Below, one piece after another: positions 45,325 to 57,739 of a DNA stretch of 64,000 nucleotides. Each line of letters begins with the position of its first letter. The first letter of the stretch is position 1. The DNA comes from Angiostrongylus vasorum. Taxonomy: Eukaryota > Nematoda > Chromadorea > Rhabditida > Metastrongylidae. The stretch is from the NCBI GenBank assembly GCA_018806985.1, contig JADANN010000256.1, forward strand, positions 1,587,501 to 1,651,500, written 5' to 3'. Made by a program: the position numbers and the translations under genes. The notes beneath the pieces were generated by a model that ran no database searches, was not told the DNA's origin, and saw only the letters and a list, made by a program, of their open reading frames with translations.

Positions 45325-47100
45325 CACATGTAGCATGTGCATTCTTCATGCAATTAGCAATCTTATATACCACTTCTAACTCTTAGCGACGATTAAAGAC
45401 TATGCTTTCGATTACCTACAGTTTTGATGAGTTGGAAAACGGTCACATTATGAATTGCGCGCATAATGATAGCCTTATTCTTATCTTTAAATTTCAACAA
45501 CATTATACAGCTCCAGTTCTTTTGCGCTCTGCACTGCACCCTCTTCATCTTACGGAGGGTGACTTACCTAGGAGGCTCATTCCTGTTTTATCTACAGTGG
45601 CCGATAAGAATGGTCTTTTCTCTGCGGTAGGTCCTCAGCCGACCCAAGACGCCTAACTATCGGTACAGACAAGCCTTCCTTAATCCAGTAAATTATAAAT
45701 GACACTACACTACTTCATCAGTCCACTGCGCGTCACATCGCCAGTTACGGAACGGTTCCTACCAGCATAGACCAAAATGCTATATGTGTAGCCAGCTCTC
45801 GAGCACAATTTGAACAACATAGGTACGTACTTATTCCATCTTATGTGGATAACAGAGGTGCAATGCTACTCTACCTCTGGACGATACGAGGCAGCAAGCC
45901 CCTAAATCCCAGCAGAAAAAAAATTCGTAAAAGTTTCTAGATTCAGTACTCTGAAGTAAGATTTGTGATTAGACACCAGACTATGGCCGAAGATCCAGAG
46001 GTTGTGAGGCATTACATTGAAAGACCACTCATCATTGACTGTATCTACATTTTACTCTCTTCTTCTCTCTCTTCTGATTCATTTCCCTTCAGTGGAAAGC
46101 ATAGGAGGCTTCTAACCTCCTCATCCCCCAACTTCTTTCTTGTTACTCTCGATGGGAAGTCATTTCAGCCGGAAGTTGAAGTTGTCGTCGACTGACATGG
46201 CTAAAGGTCATAACAATGAATTCTTGACAGGGAAAAATTAATACAAAACGATAAATAGGAAAATCCGTTGTAGATGGAAAAGTTGATAGTATCAAAGCAG
46301 AGGTGAAGAAAAAAGAACGAAATGGAAGAGAAAGAAAAAGAACGGATATAAGAAATACCTCCATACATCCAACAGAATTCGCAAAACCGTTCGAAATTCT
46401 GAGACCAACGCATTTGGTAGGTGAACCACGGTAAGAAATGCAGGATATTGTAGCAAGAGTATACCTCTAAATGGATAAAACAAAACCTCTTTCATAATTC
46501 TGCAATATTCTCAAACCACAAGTTTTCCAAATTTCGAGAATTTATCGTTTATTGAAGAAACCAATACTGTCGTGTTCAAATCGCGGACGAGTTCACGATT
46601 TCCTTGGCCATCGTGAAATCGACGGTGGTCGGATAAATGTTAAATTTCTCACTTGTGCTAGGTGCAAACGCCCTATTACGGTGTGTCTGAAATTTGACAT
46701 TGAACGTAAACACAGCAGGAAGAACGTTCCCAGCAAGGTTTGCCACAAAGTTGGTGCTTTTTTTCTTCAGATTCGCAAATATGTCAACGTGTTGGCTTCG
46801 ATGGGAGGCGAAGGTCAGCCACGTGTTCACACCCTGCTACGGTTTCTTTGGAATTTGGCAAGGAACGTGAATTAAATTAGGAAGACGTCTCAGAGCAATT
46901 CAGTGAAGTTGATGAATGCATGTTTGAACGAGCAAGATGAAATCAGTGACTAAATTTGATGAGATTCGAAAGCATGAGCCAACAAAGTAATAAAATAGGA
47001 CGGGACATGAAAAAGTAGTCAAAGTTAGTTAACATATCAAAAAAGCCTTGATGGATAAAGCACCCCGTGCTGTTCAATCACTGAGGAATGCATCTTACAA
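45325..47100. other. No firmly supported gene
   Basis: The frame 45983-46195 (+), starting MAEDPEVVRHYIERP and ending GKSFQPEVEVVVD, has coding-like composition and a strong acceptor (TTCCCTTCAG at 46091) inside it, but no homology was recognised. 46201-46495 is purine/pyrimidine biased and gives spurious frames. Confidence 0.3.
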
Positions 47101-47109
47101 CTGACTCCA

Positions 47110-47400
47110 ATAAAAAGAATAGAGGATAAAGCTCTCGGCGTTGATCAATCCCTGAGAGGGGCACCATGCATTCGACTTCATTAAGCATCGTTTGGAGGCG
47201 ACTGAAAGCATATCTGGTCTTTACAATGGCTCGCTGTGAACTACCAATGTATCGAGCCAGTGCTGCTAACCTCCCAGACAAGTCTAGTACCAAGTTGCCC
47301 TCTTCGGAGGGATGGAAAGCTAGTGGACCAGGGGGTGTGAGAATCGATCCCATTTGTATTGCAGAGCGCCTCCGTCACTGCGCCACACTCCCACGTCATC
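47110..47400 (-). mobile_element. S2 repeat, full length
   Basis: The antisense order is CTCTCGGCGTTGATCAATCC, GCATTCGACTTCATTAAGC, ATCGATCCC (box B at 47343) and CGTCACTGCGCCACACTCC (A box). Confidence 0.7.
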
Positions 47401-47419
47401 TGACTCCAAAAAAGCAGGT

Positions 47420-47790
47420 GGTTTAATGGGCACGGACACCTTTTCGAGTCCAAGATTCTCCGTGTTGTAACGTACGCGACAGAAATTTGGTCGCTACGTA
47501 AGCAAGATGATTCCCTTATAGAACGTAAAGCAAAGCGAAAAAACAGAGGTATAGAACATACAGTGGAAAGGAGGATCCTAGGAGTAATCCGTATTGCACA
47601 AGCGAGGGCAGCAATCCGAATCTCCTACGTCACTGATTCATAATCAAAGAGAGCTTTCCACACGCCAAATAATCGGAGATAAGTTGGGCTGAACACGCAG
47701 TGCGCATGAATGAGAACTGGTGGACAACAGCCGTTAGCGACTGGATTCCTTGGGTTGGCAGGAAAACAAGAGTTTGATAAGAAGTTGCGA
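47420..47790 (+). mobile_element. RTE retrotransposon C-terminal fragment
   Basis: Plus-strand translation gives LRVVTYATEIWSLRKQDDS, then ERRILGVIRIAQARAAIRIS and, after shifts, WWTTAVSDWIP. This matches the YASETWSLRKQ and GVSRxTQVRxGIRSS blocks after the RTE reverse transcriptase. Frameshifts make it inactive. It abuts an S2 copy. Confidence 0.75.
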
Positions 47791-47799
47791 CTAATGCTA

Positions 47800-50215
47800 A
47801 GGTTTTTCGCCTGAATCATACTACCGCGACAGCTACTGTTTCATGTGGCACTGGCGGAACTTTTTTGACTTGTCGAACCAGTTTTTCCAGTGGTGAGGGT
47901 AAGCATTCGATAGTTATGGTGCAACTACGGTAGAAGGCAGCTAAGGGTTTTTTATATAGGACGGTGTACTCTTTCACCGACGAGATGTGTTAGTATGGCA
48001 CAAGTCTGAAGCTGCTGAGCGCTTTTTTGAAATCAAGAATTTACTATAAGGGGCTGGTGATGCTTCCGATGGACTTCATGATCTCAGCTATAGTCTCGAT
48101 AAGTCCAAGTAGCACAATAGTATTATCCCAAATCTGTTTACTATGATGATTCAGTTTCCTAACACATTCTTGACATGGTACGAATAAATCCTTGAACAGC
48201 TAGAATGGAGTCTGTGGAGGCGGTTCTGTTATCAACAACAACGACGAGAAGTTATAGTAATACTATTTCTATTGTTAGAACGTTATACACGCGCAGTATC
48301 CGACGGAATTTCCACATCTGGATTCACTTCCAACTGCCTTCAGTTCTTTCTGTCAGATTCGGTTTCATCCTCCTTCAGAGGTCTTAAACAAGAACTAATT
48401 ATTAAAAGCTTTGCATGAGTTCTCTACTCTTTCTACAAACTCGGTCGTGAAGATGAGTATAACAACAGCTATTAGATTTTTAAAGAGCACTTTGTTCTCT
48501 TTAGCTGGCATCCTTAATGTGATTGGTACGCAAAAGAGAATTCTGTACAGAATATTTCCATCATATACGACTGATGTTTACTTTCTCGAACGATGAGGTA
48601 TTTTCCCCGTAGTGGTTACCTCTGCATCATTCGTGTTGTTAGATGACCTCTATGTCTACATCTACATACTATTTCATTTCTACATTTTCTTAGAGTAATA
48701 ACTTGATACGACGTCACTATAACATCTTTATTCAGCTAACGTTACGACGGCTTTGCCTTCTTCAAAGTCACGATGATCTGGAATTGATTACCCACAACCG
48801 TTTTTCCTGCTGGTGTGGGTTTTGCGGTCGCCACCGGAAGGGTCTTGTGGAGGTGAAGGCATCGCTTGAATGATGTCTCCTCACTCGTTGGAGCCCTTTT
48901 ATAAATAACGGTTGTTGAGCTGCCACCATCCGTTTCGGCCTGTTTTCACTGAAGCCGTTGAAAATACACCCATTCTAAACCGAAAGACCTACTTCTGCAA
49001 ACCATACCAGTAATATCTTCTTTTTCAAATGGTGAATTTTTTAAACAGCGGTACTATAAACTCGTGAAACGATCTAAACTATTACTTCGGCTTATTATTG
49101 CAATTTACTGAGTAGTCCTACGACACTGGCTTGTGTCGGTGTTCCTGCTTTTGCCTTTCGTGCAACAACCACTGGAAATCTAACCAACTTGTGGCTTCAA
49201 GAAAGGCGTCATGATCGGCGTCTGAGGAAACTGTTCTGGTGTTATAAGTGAAGAGGCTAAGGAGACTGTGCTGGAACGATCTCAAGAACACTCATGATTT
49301 ACTAAGTTTTATACGTGAGAAAAATACCTTTCATTTTCTTTCTTCTCATTTCTATTCCAATCCCTTAAATCCACCATAAATTAGCATGGCAGAACTACAC
49401 GAAGGAAAAAAAATATTAAATAAAACGGCGTGAAAGGTGAATACAAATGAATGAAACTCTGGGTAGAAAGAAACCGTCAAAGTTTGAAGCAGACAAAACC
49501 AATATCATTTTTGCGATTACCCAATTCAAATCATAAGACCCTTTTTTGCACCATTCTGTAGTTACACTTCTTTCTTGTGGCTGAGCTTCATGATAACTAC
49601 GACTAGTCACAACGTAAGATTTTATATCAAACGTTATTAAAGGAGTGGTACCGTACTCCATGAAAAAACCAGCAATAAACATCTTTGAATGCGAGTGGTT
49701 CATCTACAGAAAAGACTCAGTGAAATCTTTCGACTGTGACTACTAGGTCGCCATCCAGAGAAAAACATAAAGCCAGAGGAATCTAGTCGAAATTCTGCCT
49801 TCCAAAGGAAACAGCTTCGGACAGCATAATATTCAGTGAACAGAGTAGGTTTCGACAAGATTTTGATGAGCTTACACACTGGCGAAGAAATCTGTTCTCG
49901 TTACGATACAGCTGTGACCGGACCTAACAGTGAACATAGAAGAGGATTCTGTTTATATAAACACATTTTATATCACATGGAATAAAAGCAATCCATAACC
50001 ATACTAAAGCCTCAAAATAAAGCCCTACGTTTTTTGCCATGGATTTCTCGTATCACATTTTCTAACACTTAACATCCAATATATTCTAAATAGTACTTCT
50101 TATATTGTTGAACACACTCTCTATGAAGTTACATGTAAGATGTAATACGCAGTGAATTATAAATAAATGCTATTTGAACATAGTGTGCAATATGAGTTAC
50201 AACTGATGAACAAGA
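47800..50215. other. Intergenic; one Penelope-type tail, otherwise nothing supported
   Basis: At 48725-48795 the inverted tail TTATTCAGCTAACGTTACGA and GCTTTGCCTTCTTCAAAG occurs; the next 100 bases are GC-richer and may belong to it. The 95-codon frame at 49416-49703 (-) has no recognised family. Confidence 0.4.
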
Positions 50216-50221
50216 TATTCA

Positions 50222-50433
50222 TTAGTTGGCGGCCGCCCATTTTTCAAGCTCTTCCATTTCGGTGTCCATCCGTCGAACTTTCTCTCGACTGGCCCGCGCT
50301 CGAGTGATTGCGCCAGCAGGCGCGTCGGGTAGCTCAACCGCAGCTGCACCGCATTCTGAATCTATCCACTTACATTTAGCTGTGCCTTTGAAGTAATTAG
50401 AAACTACGGCTGTAATATATCCCTCGCGATTAA
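50222..50433 (-). CDS. vps-32: CHMP4-like last exon (5' limit uncertain)
   Basis: It ends MEELEKWAAAN and TAA at 50224-50222, the C-terminal helix that in CHMP4 binds the Bro1 domain of ALIX. AAVELPDAPAGAIT precedes it. The exon may start anywhere from 50433 to 50355, depending on which of four AG sites is used. Confidence 0.8.
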
Positions 50434-50539
50434 CTGTCAGAGTTTGTTTCAGTCTTTTTTCACTCTCATTTTATGTTCATGGGTTTCTTCAATGTACACA
50501 TAGGATGGGTTTTTCAGAAGGATAGAATTCAGAAGCTAC

Positions 50540-50562
50540 AAAGAAAATCGCGATGTTCTTTC
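50540..50562 (-). CDS. vps-32: Possible CHMP4-like micro-exon (23 bases)
   Basis: No acceptor of the last exon joins exon 4 in frame. A 23-base segment between ttttcgag and gtagct would correct the phase and encode RKEHRDFL where relatives have QEELDKNL. The splice signals are mediocre; this is a hypothesis. Confidence 0.3.
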
Positions 50563-50657
50563 CTCGAAAATACCGCACTCTTGGAAAAAGCCACTCAAAG
50601 CTTCGCCTTTTAGTCCTCAGAATTTTCGTAAAAACTCGGATAAAAGTAAAGTTTTAC

Positions 50658-50789
50658 CTTTCGAGATCCTCCAGTTCGCCGAGCAACTCGTCCTCGTCGA
50701 CTACGTCACCGATAGGTCGGCTTATTGCTGTTGAGAATTCGTGCCGATAACTGGAGACCTTCCCCAATGTTATCCATCAACTCTTCCAC
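50658..50789 (-). CDS. vps-32: CHMP4-like exon 4, frameshifted
   Basis: It starts VEELMDNIGEGLQLSA in one frame and continues EFSTAISRPIGD then DEDELLGELEDLE in the next, with one surplus base at about 50741. Both halves match CHMP4 with no residue lost. The acceptor is atttttag and the donor gtaaaa. Confidence 0.85.
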
Positions 50790-51924
50790 CTAAAAATTAC
50801 AAAGTTTGTGTCGTAATATCAATTGTAGCTTAAAACCAAGTACATGACTTGACTTTAGAATCCATATTTATTCACAAGTACTACAGTTCTATTTTACCGT
50901 TTTTGAAGAATTCCCAACTACTAGCCTTTAGTAATTAATTCTGCATTATGCAGAGCATAACACATAGCTGACTACCCATCCCAGATGGCGACTACCAAGG
51001 AGAGAATCAGTGCTTTCATGGTACTTATTATGTCAAAACCAATGGGTCATCAGGGAAAAGTCCGTCTTCGTATTCCAAAATATTTATATTATGAATATTC
51101 AATGCACACGGTATGCAAAGAAATCTGCTATCTTGTGGGAACATTATCAATCGTTCTTCATTATCCGTTTACCAAGAAGACCAACAACTGATTTATAAAT
51201 GTTTCGTTTTCCATTATTTAGGTGCATATGGTTTTTCATTCTCATAGTTTAGGTGTGCAAGGTGTTACTTCTGATCTTGTCAACGAGACCTGATTGACGA
51301 ACACACGGAGGATCTACAGTAAAAATGCAAACGAAACCAGGATGGAAGATTACATGGTCCAGTTCAATTTGAGCCTGATTCAAATTCAGATTGTAATACC
51401 TACACGCTGAGCTAACAATTTCCTAGAAAATACCGAAGATACAGCAATAAGACATGAAGAATAGTTGCCAGTTACAAAGATGAACAAGATACCCGCCATT
51501 TAGAATGCCTAAGGGACAATTCAACAAATCAGCGCTAGACGTAGCTAATATGAATAAGACTTCTGCTTAGATTATATCGTTGGTAGTCAGATGCTGTAGA
51601 TGTTGAAGAATATAAATTGCAACTTTTAACTCAACTTTTTTTAAAGCGTGGCGTTCGCAATATGAGTGGAAGGTTGTGAAAAAAACAGTTGACAAATTCT
51701 ACTTTTCCATCCTCTGTGGGAAAACACAATAACATCATAAAATCCCAAGTTATGAACGTCCAACCTTTTTACAATCGATAAATTTTTCTGGCCTCGAGTA
51801 TAAAGCTGTGCACTGCAACCTCATCCATATTTTACCATCTCAATGAGTCGCAAAGGTCGACTTGATATCAAAACTGCTGCAGAAATAACACTAGAATAGT
51901 ATGTACCATATATCTTTAGTGTCC

Positions 51925-52205
51925 GCCAAGCGCAGTGATTGGAGGGTGCACTTCAGTGCACAATGGACTGACCGCTCGTTCGATTCTGCGACTGAGGTTT
52001 ACCAGGACCCTCATCCTCCGGGATCGGCAAATCGGTACCAGGTTTTGTCTGGAACGATAGCAGCAATGACGTGATACATCAGTAGGCCACTGCAAGTTTA
52101 TTGTAGAGACCAGATATGCATTCTTTACGTGATGAAAAAGCTTTGATGAAGTCGAATGCATGGCGCATTCCTCACGGATTGATCAATGGCGAACGCTTTA
52201 TCCTG
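51925..52205 (+). mobile_element. S2 repeat with diverged head
   Basis: The head is CCAAGCGCAGTGATTGGAGG with B box TCGTTCGATTCTGC. The body is GGTACCAGGTTTTGTCTGG and the tail CACGGATTGATCAATGGCG. It lies in the large CHMP4 intron 3. Confidence 0.65.
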
Positions 52206-53439
52206 TCATATATTTACTCCGCGATGTGCCCCACCGCGAACACATTATTGTGATGTCAGTAAATATGTTTAAATTTGGTAACTGCCAAGCTTCTAGACAA
52301 AATCAAGAAATAAGACTACTGAACGAAGTTTCAAAGGAAATATTCCACTGATTTTCCACCTCATCATTGCCGCAATCTGTTTCCGACTGTCGGACCACAA
52401 TATCTGCGCAAATGCTTCATATCTCCGGTGGTAGCAAGCTGAGGTGGTCAATATTATGCAGAAACAAAGTGATGAGTAAACCGATACCAGAAGTCGTCGT
52501 CATTGTAAAAGGAACCATGGCGCAAGTCAAAAACTCCCTCCGATCTGGGAAGTTCAGCCAATGCTAAAAAGCTTTAGTGAAAATTTCTCTTCCCTAGTAG
52601 CAGATCATCAAACTAATTATGATTCCCGCTAGTGTCCACACTGACCTATCCAAGAATTAGATATAGGATAATTATGAAAATTATCGTGATTTGTAGCCAA
52701 CATCCCAGTAGTTTTTGTGACAATTACCACAAACAGGGGAGGAGATTTCTTCACATAAAGCGGTGTCGCTCAATCAAAGACCATGTAAACTTCGCCGAAG
52801 TTTTAAGACCTGATTCTCCAATGGATGGACGATATGAATACAGTAAACCTTGCATAATCATGATCCACAAGCCTTAGCCAGATTGACAGCATTATAATCT
52901 TAATCTACCACAGTTTTATGAAGGACATTATCCTTCCAGATCCTAGAAAATGCGGAGGAAAGGCGTACTTTGACACTCAGATGAAATACATACGAAACCC
53001 AAACGATCTGGAAAATAAGGAAATTCCATATGGTTTTCCTCATAACGTATTTGGTTTGCAACAACATACCACAAAATGCTCAAGTAGGTGAACTATGCGA
53101 TGTGTAAAACGCAGTGGAATCATGAAACTATGGAGGTCGAATGAAAAAAATTTTGCGATTGCAGTTCAACACGTTTGTAAAGGATACTTTCAAAAAAGGA
53201 AAAGGAAGAACATGTTGAAGACGAAATTTTGGTAGCAGGATATCAAAACAGCAATCTCGAACCTGTCGGTTTTGTAATTACAATGCATAGAAGATTGAAC
53301 TAATAATGAAAGCACAGATAACAGTTACCGTTCATTAGACACATCCACAGAATGCCAAGACGAAGTAGAGCACGAAGGGTTCCTCAACACGTTAGCTAAT
53401 AAAAGATTCTTAATTTTCCATATTCTCGTTGAGAGTTGA

Positions 53440-54355
53440 AGTGTTACTTTATTCTTTATTCCAGTAAAGCTGACTTTTCGGCAGTATCCCCTTCATCAGA
53501 GTCTGGGAAGGGTATATTGATAGGCAATTTGTTGTGCCAAAGGCTTAAATAACGCAAGCAGAAAGATGAGAACCTGAATGGCAATCATAGGATCAACGGC
53601 ATCCGAAAAACCCACCGCTTTTTTTAGTTGGAGTTCATAGTTTTTATAGTTTAATTTTCATAGTGAAAGTTGAAACACCACTCGGATACTCTACGTTGAC
53701 AGTTAGTTCGTAACCGCCTGTATGACCGTCTATGTGAGGCAACAAATTGCCTAGTTTGCCCTTACGGCAGGGACGGTGACTGCTTGAGTTCAGGTACGAT
53801 ACACGTGATCTCTTGTGGTACATGCGGAGACGAATATATTGGCGAAACAGGCAGAGCTCCATGTATCCGCATAAAAGAGCACCTAGATGGGAAACGAAAA
53901 GCAAGACAAAATACCCCACTAGGGGCGCATAAGATACAAAAAACATAGCGGAGACGACTTTGAATAAAAGTCAATATCCTTGCACAGAAGACTAAAACAC
54001 CAGCGCGAAAACTTCTTGAGGCTTTTGGATAATTGCCAAAACCCTACATTGAATAGCAGGATGGAATGTCGAGAGATCACACGTGGTCAGCTCCGTATCT
54101 TAGAGCCGACTTTTGACGTGGGGTGACCCACCGTATGAGACTCTAAGCAGCTGCTCATTCTCAGTACGTAAAAAACGGAGGCTCTTTCGCGAAACTGTGG
54201 TTCATGTGATTGGCATTCAGATTTTCATCTTTCTGTGTTGTTATTGAAGCGTTTGCCTACTACGTATAAATACACCCTTCCAGACTCTAAAGAAGACGAT
54301 ATTGCCAAAAACGCCAGATTTATTGGGAAAAAGAATAAAGAAACACCGAGAATTA
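53440..54355 (+). mobile_element. Penelope-like element: inverted terminus, GIY-YIG endonuclease remnant, 3' end
   Basis: 53447-53600 is an inverted copy of the 3' terminal 150 bases found at 54205-54355. Between them, plus-strand frames encode CPYGRDGDCLSSGTIHVISC then CGDEYIGETGRAPCIRIKEH, the Cys-rich segment and GIY-YIG nuclease core (YIGETGR at 53835-53855). Short breaks follow in GAHKIQ and ILAQKTKTPARKLLEAFWI. The reverse transcriptase is missing. The inverted partial terminus is typical of Penelope-like elements. It lies in CHMP4 intron 3. Confidence 0.75.
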
Positions 54356-54484
54356 TTTGATCAATGCCGAGTTCAACAGAAAGTCGGTCGTGGAAAGGAT
54401 TCTTAGTTCTAAATATGTTTTTTTTTCTGAAAGCGTACCTATCTCACTTTCCAAATCTATCCCTTAGGAAAAGGAGATTTTCTA

Positions 54485-54860
54485 TTTATTTGTTTTATTT
54501 CATTTTATTTGAGCCGTCTTCACGTCTATTGTGCGGAACCCAGCACTTCTCACATTCGATTCGTTTCCTCGCATCCATCATCCAGGAAGGTCTTTCAATC
54601 CTTACGTATGGCTTCGGCTACTGCTTGAGGATCTTCCTTTCATCTTGAACGTCGTAGAATGCTGGCCGAGCAGTTCTCTTTGGAGTCCTGAGATAGCCGG
54701 GCTGGAGCGTTCCCCAAATGGACTGCAGAGAGTGATGTCTTCGCAGACAAGCCCGGTACCAATTTCTCGACAGGGATGAGAGGTTTGGTTGGGCTGGAGC
54801 GAGAATCGAACTAGCACCATGCTCGTGACTACGGACATCACTACCACTGCGCTATCCGGC
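54485..54860 (-). mobile_element. S1 repeat (tRNA-headed SINE), full length
   Basis: The antisense 3' end is GAGCCGTCTTCACGTC at about 54510. The head near 54855 has GGATAGCGCAGTGGTAGTG (A box) and, antisense, GAGAATCGAACTAGC (B box). Well preserved. Confidence 0.75.
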
Positions 54861-54907
54861 TTCTGGAAAAACAGATAGAAAGGGAAATAAGAGATTTCTA
54901 AGCAAAA

Positions 54908-54930
54908 TTGATTAATTAATTAATTAATTT
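54908..54930. repeat. (TTAA)n microsatellite
   Basis: ATTAATTAATTAATTAATT-type simple repeat, about 23 bases. Confidence 0.8.
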
Positions 54931-54934
54931 CCCT

Positions 54935-56065
54935 ACGAAATCAAATGGCCAAATCGGAGCTACGAGTGTGCCGTTAGTCTTCATTATGAAATTTTAGCAA
55001 CTAGTGGCCATAGAACCTTTAATTGCGGACTTATCTGGGAACTTTAACCTACTTGGAAAACAATAATATTCTATAAATTCCAGCAGATAAGACGAGAGCA
55101 TGAAGCGGATTTCGAAATAGCACAGTTTTTCACGTATCTTGTTATCAGTACAACTAAGCAATCAGTTTAGTAGTATCGTCCCCTATTACAGCTTTCAACG
55201 ATGATGCTGACAATGATAATGTGAAATCTGTCATCATGGCAATAAAGGAAATTAGCTGGTGGCTCCAAATGTTTCAGCAGAAGGGCAGAATGTAGAAGAA
55301 AATTCATAGTGACAAATAAATGACGCCGCATGAATCATCTTGACCTCATACGTTCCAATGAGTGAAGTGCAGTTATAGGTATGATAAAAATGAGGTATTG
55401 CAATAGTTGTTTCTTATGGAGCGGATGTTTCTTGACATTCTACACATCTCATAACTACGAAAAGTGTATGGACAAGGCTGATAATCGGACTTTGAAGGGT
55501 TTTTAAAAGTCCGTGGCAATTTATAGATTTTTAAAAGTCATCTTTTTCTAATCGTCCTTGAGCAAGCAAAGATCACTTCTCCTACCACAGCGAAATAAAT
55601 CCGAATCGCATTTTGAATGCCAAATGGAAAAGTCCATGAAACATAGGGACGAGAGGTGGTGATGCTGTCTTTATGTAATAAATGTTCACTAAGGTAAAGG
55701 CTAGTAGGAGTTCCTCTTAACCAAAACTGGTGTTCCTGGAGCCAAGCGGATTTAAGAAATCATTCTTCGCAAACAGCTGTATTCACATGTGATAAGTACG
55801 GTTCTCGCAAGCCTCAGCCTCTTTAGATTCTCACATTCATGAAATGGGAAAATCCTGGATTCAAGTAAAAAACCATCATATTCATACGTTACTAGGATTG
55901 TCGTTCAGCGTAACTCGAATAACATAACAACGCAGGGAAAAATTCTCCGCTACCTCACCACTTTACGGCAATCCGATGAATATAAGCCCATGACGAGAAC
56001 GCTTTACCAGTATTCTATCAACTCTTAACTTTCGTTGAAATCTCCAACAGTAACCTTCCTATTTT
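54935..56065. other. Within CHMP4 intron 3; no supported feature
   Basis: Anonymous AT-rich sequence between two S1 copies; no exon-like match to ESCRT-III was found. Confidence 0.4.
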
Positions 56066-56069
56066 TTCT

Positions 56070-56440
56070 ACTTTTATACGACCGTCTTCCGCATCTACCG
56101 TGCGGATCCCAGCACTTCTCACTTTCGATTCGTTCTCTCGTATCCTTCACCCACAATGTTCTTCCAACTTTACGCGTGGAATCGGCTTCTGCTTGAGGAC
56201 TTTCCTTTCATCATGAATGTCGTGTAATGCTTAACGAGTCGATTCTTCCTGGAATCCCTGAGATAGCCCGGCTAGAGCGTTCCCACTTGGATTGTAGAGA
56301 GTGAACTTTTCCCGGACAACTCCGGTACCAATTTCCCGACCCAGGAGGGCGATATGCCTGGTGAGCCCGGAGTAGCATCGAACCAGTACCGTGACAGTGA
56401 TGATTGGCATCACTACCACTATGTTATCCTCTTATTTACC
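56070..56440 (-). mobile_element. S1 repeat (tRNA-headed SINE), full length
   Basis: Complement: ATAGTGGTAGTGATGCCAAT (A-box region), GTACTGGTTCGATGCTACTC (B box), then CTCTAGCCGGGCTATCTCAG and the 3' end at about 56075. Together with 24163 it defines the S1 consensus. Confidence 0.75.
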
Positions 56441-56799
56441 TTGGTACTGTTTTGTTCTTCCTCTGTTTTACCATTCTACTAAAAATACTCTAACCGACTG
56501 TTAGAAGATCAATGAATAAAGGTGATCATATTGCAGTAGAATATAACGACGTGAAAATGCAAGTCGTTAAAAACACAGACGTCGCAACATTACGATTGCG
56601 TTCCATGACTTCTAAGTAATCTTGAGTAATATGTTTATAACCGTCTCAGGAACATGATGAACAAGCTCAGATCATATATTATGGAGACCGGTAGGCCCAT
56701 TAATTCATTTAGTGATATCAACCTCTATTTTTCGTAGGCATACAAACGACTTTCTTTAAGTGCCTTCTCAGTTCGGCGGTCGTCCTCATGATGAACACA

Positions 56800-57085
56800 T
56801 GTGAAGTGAACATTGTGAATTTCAACTACGGCATCAGCTTAACTGGGTTCAGTGCCAATTTTGGCTCCTCAGATCAATACCGTTAGCGGTGATTGCTGAT
56901 GGCAGTGATCGATAGGACTAGCTGAGAGACAGGCTAAAGCAGAAGGAGCCGCATGGTGTGGTGGTGAACGCGTTACTCCCCGGAAAGGACAATAGCGCGT
57001 CCGTTCCCCACAGCGAGACACCTGCGGTACGGAGTTTTTGCAAATATCTCAGCATCATTGTGATTGTTTCACATGTGATATCTAG
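56800..57085 (-). mobile_element. S4 repeat, full length
   Basis: GTGAATTTCAACTACGGC, CAGCTTAACTGGGTTCAG, GCCGCATGGTGTGGTGG, AGCGCGTCCGTTCCCC and GCAAATATCTCAGCATC in order. The tRNA-like promoter, if any, lies in GGTGTGGTGGTGAACGCG with a weak B box. Confidence 0.6.
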
Positions 57086-57547
57086 TTGAAAACAGGGAAG
57101 AAAAACCAAAGGATAACTGGTTGCTACCACATCCATACAGAGCTAAGGTAACCTGCTATATTTAACATTTCCGTATTCGCGCGTTCGTCTGTAAGCAGAA
57201 GTCAAAAATTGAGACATCGACAGGTATCGATGGAAATAAACTCTCATAATATAACAGCTAGATCATCGTCATATGCAAGTCGTAGCTATTTGCATGGATG
57301 CTTCTACCATACTACGACTAAAAAGTTACTAGTAGATTTCAACAAATACTGCAGCTGTAGTTTAACCCTCAGTGAGCATTCGGATTCTGGAAGAAGTGGA
57401 ATTATTACACTACAGAATGAAGGATTTCATTACGAAATGGCAGAATTTAAAAACCTAATATTTTTTGTTGTTGCCCAGTACATTACTACTGTTCCACTGA
57501 ACACTTCTGAACTATGATGTGAATTCATACCTTATCAGAGATCAAAC

Positions 57548-57661
57548 TTCTGATTTGCAATTCGCAGCGCATTTTGTGGTCTGAGAGAGTACACCCAGCA
57601 CTTCCATGTTCATACCTGCATCTTCAAGTGCCGTTCTCTGTGCTTCGATTTTTACTAAGAC
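57548..57661 (-). CDS. vps-32: CHMP4-like exon 3
   Basis: Thirty-eight codons: VLVKIEAQRTALEDAGMNME then VLGVLSQTTKCAANCKSE. It is about six residues shorter than relatives before the next block. The acceptor is ctttgcag; the donor gtttga is weak. Confidence 0.82.
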
Positions 57662-57739
57662 CTGCAAAGTGCTAATAAAAAATTGCAGTGAAATCAAACA
57701 CAATGTTTCTGAAAGCTATAAAAGTCCTTTATTTATCTA

